Positions 58,857 to 64,000 of a DNA stretch of 64,000 bases are shown piece by piece (position 1 is the stretch's first letter; every line of letters starts with the position of its first letter). This DNA is from Agathobaculum sp. Marseille-P7918 (GTDB lineage Bacteria > Bacillota > Clostridia > Oscillospirales > Butyricicoccaceae). The stretch lies in contig NZ_UYYD01000002.1 in assembly GCF_900625105.1 (NCBI RefSeq), positions 62,001 to 126,000 on the forward strand. Reading direction: 5' to 3'. Both the position numbers and the translations under genes were made by a program. The notes below the pieces were generated by a model that ran no database searches, was not told where the DNA came from, and saw nothing but the letters and a program-made list of their open reading frames with translations.

Positions 58857-61820
58857 ATGAACGTAAATGTAGGAATCGATATCGGTTCAACGACGGTCAA
58901 GATCGTCGTTGTGCGCGATGGAGAGATCATCCACAAGCATTATGAGCGCCACTTTTCCAAGGTACGCGAAAAGGCGGTCGAACTGGTGCAGAATGCGCGC
59001 GCCGTCATTGGGGACGACACCGAACTGCGCTGTGCGATCACGGGCTCGGCCGGTCTGGGTGTATCCAAAGCGGCGGACATTGACTTCGTACAGGAGGTTT
59101 TTGCCACACGCAAGGCCGTCGGCGTGCATGTACCCCAGGCAGATGTCGTCATCGAGCTGGGCGGCGAGGACGCCAAGATCGTCTTTTTGTCCGGCCAGCT
59201 GGAAGAACGCATGAACGGTTCGTGCGCGGGCGGCACCGGCGCTTTTATCGACCAGATGGCCGTGCTGCTGGACGTGACCCCGTCCGAGCTCGACCAGCTC
59301 GCGCTGCACGCGGAACGCATCTACACCATCGCGTCCCGCTGCGGCGTATTCGCCAAGTCGGACATCCAGCCGCTGATGAACGACGGCGCGCGCAAGGAGG
59401 ACGTCGCCGCGTCCATTTTCCAGGCGGTCGTCAACCAGACGGTTGCGGGCCTGGCGCAGGGCCGCGAGATCAAGGGCAACGTGCTGTTCCTCGGCGGCCC
59501 GCTGTTCTTCTTCAAGAGCTTGCAGCAGCGTTTCCAGCAAACGCTCGGGCTGGACGACGAACACGCCCACTTCCCCGACCTCGCCCCGTACGCGATCGCG
59601 GCGGGCGCGGCGGAATACGCGGGCGACACGCAGAAAACCTATACCGTCGATTCGCTGCTCGAGGCACTCGAGCAGGCCGCGAGCGCGCCGGTGGTCGCCA
59701 ACTACCTGCCGCCGCTGTTTGAAAACGAGCAGCAGTACGAGGAATTCAAGCACCGCCACGGCGTGCACGACGTGATGACCCAGAACGTCACCATGTACGA
59801 GGGCGACGCCTATCTCGGCATCGACTGCGGCTCGACCACGACCAAGCTGGTGCTGATCGGCGAGGATCACCAGATCCTGTTCCACCACTACCAGTCCAAC
59901 AAGGGCAACCCGGCGGACGTCATCCGCGAACAGCTGACCCGGCTGTACGAGCTGTGCGGCGACCGCGTACATATCGTCTCCTCGGCCGTCACGGGCTACG
60001 GCGAAGCGCTCATCCAGAATGCCTTCGGCGTGGACTTCGGTCTGGTCGAAACGGTCGCGCACTTCCGCGCGGCGCGCCACTTCTGCCCGGACGTCGATTT
60101 CATCATCGACATCGGCGGTCAGGACATCAAGTGCTTCAAGATCCGCAACAAGTGCATCGACAATATCTCGCTCAACGAGGCGTGCTCGTCGGGCTGCGGC
60201 TCGTTCATCGAGACCTTCGCCCGTTCGATGGGCTACTCGATCGAGGAATTCTGCAAGCTCGGCCTGTTCGCCAAGCACCCGATCGACCTTGGCTCGCGCT
60301 GCACGGTGTTTATGAACTCCTCGGTCAAGCAGGCGCAGAAGGACGGCGCCGGCATCGACGCGATCTCGGCCGGTCTGTCGGTTTCGGTTGTCAAGAACGC
60401 GCTGTATAAGGTCATCCGCGCGCACTCACCGGACGACCTCGGCCAGCACATCGTCGTGCAGGGCGGCACGTTCCTCAACGACGCGATCCTGCGCTCGTTC
60501 GAGCAGGAGATCGGCCGCGACGTCACCCGTCCGGCGATTTCCGGCCTGATGGGCGCGTACGGCGCGGCGCTGCACGCCAAGGACAACCGCCCGGAGAAAA
60601 CCTCCCTGATCGGCCCGGACGTGCTCGCCGGTTTCGCGCACACCGTGCGCACCGCGCGCTGCGGCCTGTGCGAAAACCACTGCAACCTGACCATCAACGA
60701 CTTCGGCGGCGGCCGCCGCTTCATCTCGGGCAACCGCTGCGAGCGCCCGCTCGGCGGCGTGAAAAAGACCGAGCTGCCCAACCTGTACAAGTGGAAGCTG
60801 GAAAAGCTCCGCAGCTACGGCGAACCGTCCGGCAACCCCGCGCCGATCGCCACGATCGGCCTGCCGTTCGGCCTGAACTTCTACGAGCTGCTGCCGTTCT
60901 GGACCACCTTCCTGCGCTCGCTCGGCTTTGAAACCGTGCTGAGCGACGTGTCCACCCGCGACATGTACATGAAGGGCCAGCACTCCATCCCGTCGGACAC
61001 GGTGTGCTATCCGGCAAAGCTGATGCACGGCCACATCGAAAACCTGCTCGAGAAGGGCGTGGACGCGATCTTCTATCCGTGCATGACCTACAATCTGGAC
61101 GAAGGCCGTGCGACCAACTGCTACAACTGCCCGGTCGTGGCGTATTACCCCGAACTTTTGAAGGCGAACGTCGCCGCGCTTGCCGACTTTGACTTTATGA
61201 TGCCGTATTTTGAACTGGTCGATCCCAAGCGGTTCACCCAGCATGCGGCCAAGTATTTCTGCGGCAAATACCCGCAGCTCAAGAAAAAGCAGGTGGAAGC
61301 TGCTTCCGCCGCCGCGTATCAGGAACTGGCGAACTACTATGCGGAGGTCCGCGACGAGGGACAGAAGGCCATCGCCTACGCCGACACGCACGGGCTGGAC
61401 ATCGCGGTCATCGCGGGCCGTCCGTACCACGTCGATCCCGAGATCAACCACGGCATCGACCAGCTGATCGCTTCGTTCGGTCTGGTCATCGTGTCCGAGG
61501 ACGCGGTCTGGCGCCTGACCGAAGCGCCGCAGGTGCATGTGCTCAACCAGTGGACCTACCACTCCCGTATGTACGGCGCGGCCAAGTACGTCACCAAGAA
61601 GGAAAACGCACAGCTCATCCAGCTGGTGTCCTTCGGCTGCGGCATTGACGCCATCACCACCGACGAAATGCGCGCCATTTGCGAAAACGGCGGCAAACTT
61701 TATACACAGCTCAAAATTGACGAAATCAGCAACCTGGGCGCGGCCAAGATCCGCATCCGCAGCATGCTGGCCGCCGTAGAGGAGGGCAGAAAACTTGCAA
61801 AACAACAACACGACGCCTAA
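58857..61820 (+). CDS. 2-hydroxyacyl-CoA dehydratase activase, tandem ATPase domains plus DUF2229
   Basis: A 987-residue protein with two BcrAD/BadFG ATPase domains, GIDIGSTTVKIVV near 5 and LGIDCGSTTTKLVL near 320, each with a cluster-binding cysteine block (SCAGGTGAFID near 122; ACSSGCGSFIE near 442). Cysteines in RCGLCENHCNL near 600 and a C-terminal DUF2229 domain follow. Such activases use ATP and a [4Fe-4S] cluster to inject one low-potential electron into the dehydratase. The start is the ATG at 58857 behind GGAGAG; upstream frame is non-coding. The dehydratase-like gene overlaps its end. Confidence 0.92.
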   Translation: MNVNVGIDIGSTTVKIVVVRDGEIIHKHYERHFSKVREKAVELVQNARAVIGDDTELRCAITGSAGLGVSKAADIDFVQEVFATRKAVGVHVPQADVVIELGGEDAKIVFLSGQLEERMNGSCAGGTGAFIDQMAVLLDVTPSELDQLALHAERIYTIASRCGVFAKSDIQPLMNDGARKEDVAASIFQAVVNQTVAGLAQGREIKGNVLFLGGPLFFFKSLQQRFQQTLGLDDEHAHFPDLAPYAIAAGAAEYAGDTQKTYTVDSLLEALEQAASAPVVANYLPPLFENEQQYEEFKHRHGVHDVMTQNVTMYEGDAYLGIDCGSTTTKLVLIGEDHQILFHHYQSNKGNPADVIREQLTRLYELCGDRVHIVSSAVTGYGEALIQNAFGVDFGLVETVAHFRAARHFCPDVDFIIDIGGQDIKCFKIRNKCIDNISLNEACSSGCGSFIETFARSMGYSIEEFCKLGLFAKHPIDLGSRCTVFMNSSVKQAQKDGAGIDAISAGLSVSVVKNALYKVIRAHSPDDLGQHIVVQGGTFLNDAILRSFEQEIGRDVTRPAISGLMGAYGAALHAKDNRPEKTSLIGPDVLAGFAHTVRTARCGLCENHCNLTINDFGGGRRFISGNRCERPLGGVKKTELPNLYKWKLEKLRSYGEPSGNPAPIATIGLPFGLNFYELLPFWTTFLRSLGFETVLSDVSTRDMYMKGQHSIPSDTVCYPAKLMHGHIENLLEKGVDAIFYPCMTYNLDEGRATNCYNCPVVAYYPELLKANVAALADFDFMMPYFELVDPKRFTQHAAKYFCGKYPQLKKKQVEAASAAAYQELANYYAEVRDEGQKAIAYADTHGLDIAVIAGRPYHVDPEINHGIDQLIASFGLVIVSEDAVWRLTEAPQVHVLNQWTYHSRMYGAAKYVTKKENAQLIQLVSFGCGIDAITTDEMRAICENGGKLYTQLKIDEISNLGAAKIRIRSMLAAVEEGRKLAKQQHDA

Positions 61821-63063
61821 AACCTATGAATACGCGCAGTTCACCGAAGAGATGCGCAAAGACTACACCATCCTGGTGCCCAACATGCTGCCCGTGCAGC
61901 TGGGCCTGATGTGCCGTCTGATGAAAAACTTCGGCTACAACATGGAACTGCTGCACACCTTCGGGCCGAACATCGCCGAACAGGGCCTGCGCAACGTGCA
62001 CAACGACACCTGCTACCCCGCCCTGCTGGTCATCGGCCAGTTGCTCGACGCAATCGAGTCCGGCAAGTACGACATCCACAAGATCGCGCTCATCCTGCCG
62101 CAGACCGGCGGCGGCTGCCGCGCCTCCAACTACATCCACCTGATGCGCAAGGCGTTGGAAAAGAACGGCTACGGCTTTATCCCGGTCATCTCGCTCAACT
62201 TTGCCGGTCTGGAAGCGGACGCAAACCCCGGCTTCAAGCTGACCAAGACCATGGTGATGCAGATCGCCTATGCGCTGATGATCGGCGACCTGATCATGAT
62301 GGTGGCCAACCAGTGCCGCCCGTACGAGGTCGTGCCCGGCTCGACCGACAAGGCGATCGAGATCTGTATGAACGCGGTCACCGCCCGCTTTACCGGCGAC
62401 CGCATGGTGCGCTATGGCGAGGTCAAGCACCTGTACAAGTATGTCTTGACCGCGTTCGGCAAGCTGCGGCTGGACAAGACGCAGAAAAAGAAGATGGTCG
62501 GCATCGTCGGCGAGATCTACGTCAAGTTCTCCCCGCTCGGCAACAACCGTCTGGAAGAGTTCCTGCTCTCCGAGGGCTGCGAGCCGGTGCTGCCCGGTCT
62601 GGTCGATTTCTGCATGTACTCGATCTACAACTCGGTCATCGACCATGACCTGTACGGCCGCTCGGCCAAGCGCGCCGCGATCTATAAGCTGGTTTACCAG
62701 TTCCTGCTGGGCAAGCAGGCCGACCTGATCAAGATCATGAAAAAGGACGGCCACTTCCGTCCCCCGATGCCGTTTGACGAGGTGCGCAAAAAGTCGCACG
62801 CGATCATCGGCGAGGGCGTCAAGATGGGCGAGGGCTGGCTGCTGCCGGCCGAAATGGTCGAGCTGATCACCGAAGGCGTGACCAACATCGTCTGCACCCA
62901 GCCGTTCGGCTGCCTGCCCAACCACATCGCGGGCAAGGGCATGATCCGCAAGATCCGCGAGGTCTACCCGCAGGCGAACATCGTCGCGGTCGATTACGAC
63001 CCCGGCGCCTCCAAAATCAATCAGGAAAACCGCATCAAGCTGATGCTGTCGAGTGCGGAATGA
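61795..63063 (+). CDS. 2-hydroxyacyl-CoA dehydratase-family protein (HgdB-like)
   Basis: A 422-residue Fe-S protein of the HgdB/FldC family. Conserved blocks include HNDTCYPA near 75, QTGGGCRASNYIHLM near 103, ANQCRPYEVVPG near 175 and CTQPFGCLPNHIAGKG near 365, giving candidate cluster cysteines. There is only one subunit, unlike typical HgdAB. It might dehydrate a 2-hydroxyacyl-CoA or be a double-cubane-type reductase. The start is TTG at 61795, 26 bases inside the activase gene, with GGAGG 9 bases before; tight coupling supports complex formation. Confidence 0.9.
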   Translation: MQNNNTTPKTYEYAQFTEEMRKDYTILVPNMLPVQLGLMCRLMKNFGYNMELLHTFGPNIAEQGLRNVHNDTCYPALLVIGQLLDAIESGKYDIHKIALILPQTGGGCRASNYIHLMRKALEKNGYGFIPVISLNFAGLEADANPGFKLTKTMVMQIAYALMIGDLIMMVANQCRPYEVVPGSTDKAIEICMNAVTARFTGDRMVRYGEVKHLYKYVLTAFGKLRLDKTQKKKMVGIVGEIYVKFSPLGNNRLEEFLLSEGCEPVLPGLVDFCMYSIYNSVIDHDLYGRSAKRAAIYKLVYQFLLGKQADLIKIMKKDGHFRPPMPFDEVRKKSHAIIGEGVKMGEGWLLPAEMVELITEGVTNIVCTQPFGCLPNHIAGKGMIRKIREVYPQANIVAVDYDPGASKINQENRIKLMLSSAE

Positions 63064-63066
63064 CGC

Positions 63067-63098
63067 AAAAAACCGGAACCCAAGGGTTCCGGTTTTTT
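63067..63098. terminator. bidirectional terminator
   Basis: AAAAAACCGGAACC / GGTTCCGGTTTTTT with a short loop, between the dehydratase gene and the convergent anti-sigma gene. Confidence 0.93.
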
Positions 63099-63116
63099 GC
63101 GTTTATGGGTGCGGGA

Positions 63117-63950
63117 TTATCCCCTCCGCCAGCCGGGATAGCTGGCGTCCAGGTAATACGGAAGATACGCCAGCAGTTCATCGGGCGTTGGGTAGTCTGT
63201 TACGGTGATGCCCGCGGCCGCGGCAGCCTCCGCGGCGGGCGAGCGGCGCGTCTCCGCCAGCCCAAAGCGCGCGGCGATCTCGGCCAGCTGGTCGTCAGTC
63301 GCGCGGGGCAAGTCCATGCCCTGCCGCCAGATCAGCACGGCATCCTCCCCTTCGCCCCAGTAATAGGCGGTCGTCGTCTGCGCGCCGTCCCGCACGCGGG
63401 AGACGTTTTCCTCCTCCCAGTCGTAGATATGCCAATCGCCGCTCCGCCAGTCGCGATTACCCTGCTCGCCCAGCCCGGTGATGGAATGATAAGGGATTTT
63501 GTACTTCTCCCCGTTTTCCCCTTCCTCGAAGCGGTATTCCATATAGCGGTCGCCCGGATAGTCCAGCCGGTAGGCGATGCGCCCGTCCGGCAGCACACAC
63601 TGATCATATACCCGCATGTCCGACAGGTCATACGGCACCGACGCATGCCAGCCGACCAAAGCCGCGAACAGCCCAAGCAGCACGGCGCACAGCAGCGCCG
63701 TGACCGCGCAGCCCTTGGCAAACGCCCGCAGCTTGCCGCGCCGCCACGTTTTTGCCACGCCGTCCAGCGCACGCACCTCATGCTGCTCTTCCGCCGTCTG
63801 TCCAAACGGCGCATCCAGCGCTTCCAGCTCCGCGCGGCAAGCCGCGCAGTCCGCCAGATGCGCCTCGACCAGCGCGCGCGTCTCATCCGCACACACGCCA
63901 TCCCGATAGAGCGGCAGCAGGTCGCGGATTACATTACAGCTCAGCTTCAT
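63117..63950 (-). CDS. zf-HC2 anti-sigma factor, membrane-anchored
   Basis: A 277-residue protein. The N-terminal zinc-finger segment has CNVIRDLLPLYRDGVC and HLADCAACRAEL, the H-x3-C-x2-C pattern (H31, C35, C38) of anti-sigma domains. One transmembrane helix follows (about 77-101, GCAVTALLCAVLLGLFAALV), and the remainder is a predicted extracellular domain rich in Asp, Tyr and Trp (YWGEGED, YDWEEEN). It overlaps the sigma factor gene by 17 bases, so it should bind and restrain it at the membrane. The signal sensed is unknown. Confidence 0.87.
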   Translation of the reverse strand: MKLSCNVIRDLLPLYRDGVCADETRALVEAHLADCAACRAELEALDAPFGQTAEEQHEVRALDGVAKTWRRGKLRAFAKGCAVTALLCAVLLGLFAALVGWHASVPYDLSDMRVYDQCVLPDGRIAYRLDYPGDRYMEYRFEEGENGEKYKIPYHSITGLGEQGNRDWRSGDWHIYDWEEENVSRVRDGAQTTTAYYWGEGEDAVLIWRQGMDLPRATDDQLAEIAARFGLAETRRSPAAEAAAAAGITVTDYPTPDELLAYLPYYLDASYPGWRRG

Positions 63951-64000
63951 CTCGCAATTCCTCCTTCAGTTTTTGTCTTGCGCGGTAATAGGTCACGCGC
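63934..64000 (-). CDS. ECF RNA polymerase sigma factor, C-terminal end only
   Basis: The last 21 or so codons before TAA read RVTYYRARQKLKEELRDEAE, the end of sigma region 4.2 of an ECF sigma factor (helix-turn-helix followed by a charged tail). The rest lies beyond the window. The gene overlaps the zf-HC2 anti-sigma gene, the standard sigma/anti-sigma arrangement. Confidence 0.8.
   Translation of the reverse strand, partial: RVTYYRARQKLKEELRDEAEL

Overview
The window is 64 kb of GC-rich (roughly 60% by eye), densely coded chromosomal DNA from a Firmicute, most likely an anaerobic spore-forming member of the Clostridia. The evidence is strong Shine-Dalgarno sites and many consensus sigma-A promoters, an S-box (SAM-I) riboswitch in front of metK, a SpoIVFA/SpoIVFB-like M23/M50 pair, a CarD-ispD-ispF neighbourhood, a 2-hydroxyacyl-CoA dehydratase with its activase, class-III aminotransferase and iron-alcohol dehydrogenase fermentation genes, and an EFR1-type flavodoxin/ferredoxin. 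A butyrate-forming Oscillospirales lineage would fit, but the genus is a guess. I see no phage, insertion sequence, CRISPR array or rRNA; one tRNA-Ser(GGA) is present.

Layout. 1-2.5 kb: two lipoprotein genes and a Gfo/Idh/MocA oxidoreductase. 2.5-12.3 kb: an amino-acid catabolic locus (polar amino-acid ABC transporter, RocB-like M20 hydrolase, class-III aminotransferase, D-2-hydroxyacid dehydrogenase, and divergently an Fe-alcohol dehydrogenase, AEC carrier and GntR regulator), tied together by a repeated GTATAC operator. 12.3-15.7 kb: an Rrf2-controlled redox module and an EamA permease. 15.8-25.4 kb: a sugar or polyol operon (class II aldolase, Rbs-type ABC transporter, MBL hydrolase, FGGY kinase, zinc dehydrogenase) with a divergent DeoR regulator and an acetyltransferase. 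25.5-27.4 kb: SGNH hydrolase, atypical peptide deformylase, SDR and a truncated flavodoxin. 27.7-33.5 kb: tRNA-Ser and a complete livKHMGF operon ending in a cytidylate-kinase-like gene. 33.8-38.5 kb: ispF, ispD, CarD, the M50/M23 pair and gdhA.

38.7-49 kb holds MGMT-like and HD genes, a MarR-controlled heterodimeric ABC exporter, MATE, uridine phosphorylase, DUF951, an S1-domain protein, rarA and a small membrane protein. 49-54.4 kb has hisC and a copper operon (CopA with a C-terminal CopZ-like domain, CsoR, pentapeptide protein), then a DUF2798 protein behind a leader terminator. 54.4-64 kb has an aldose-epimerase-like protein, a PadR/membrane pair, an acetyltransferase, metK with its riboswitch, the 2-hydroxyacyl-CoA dehydratase activase/dehydratase pair, and an ECF sigma/anti-sigma pair cut by the window edge.

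The most interesting non-routine signals are: (i) the 7-bp-periodic GTATAC operators at four places in the amino-acid locus; (ii) two identical-spacing TGTAA-N9-TTACA sites around the Rrf2-linked promoter; (iii) terminator-like hairpins between strong promoters and first genes at three loci; (iv) an internal Shine-Dalgarno and ATG that could release a CopZ from copA; (v) a polyol operon that does not match a pathway I can name; and (vi) the activase/dehydratase pair, whose substrate is unknown.
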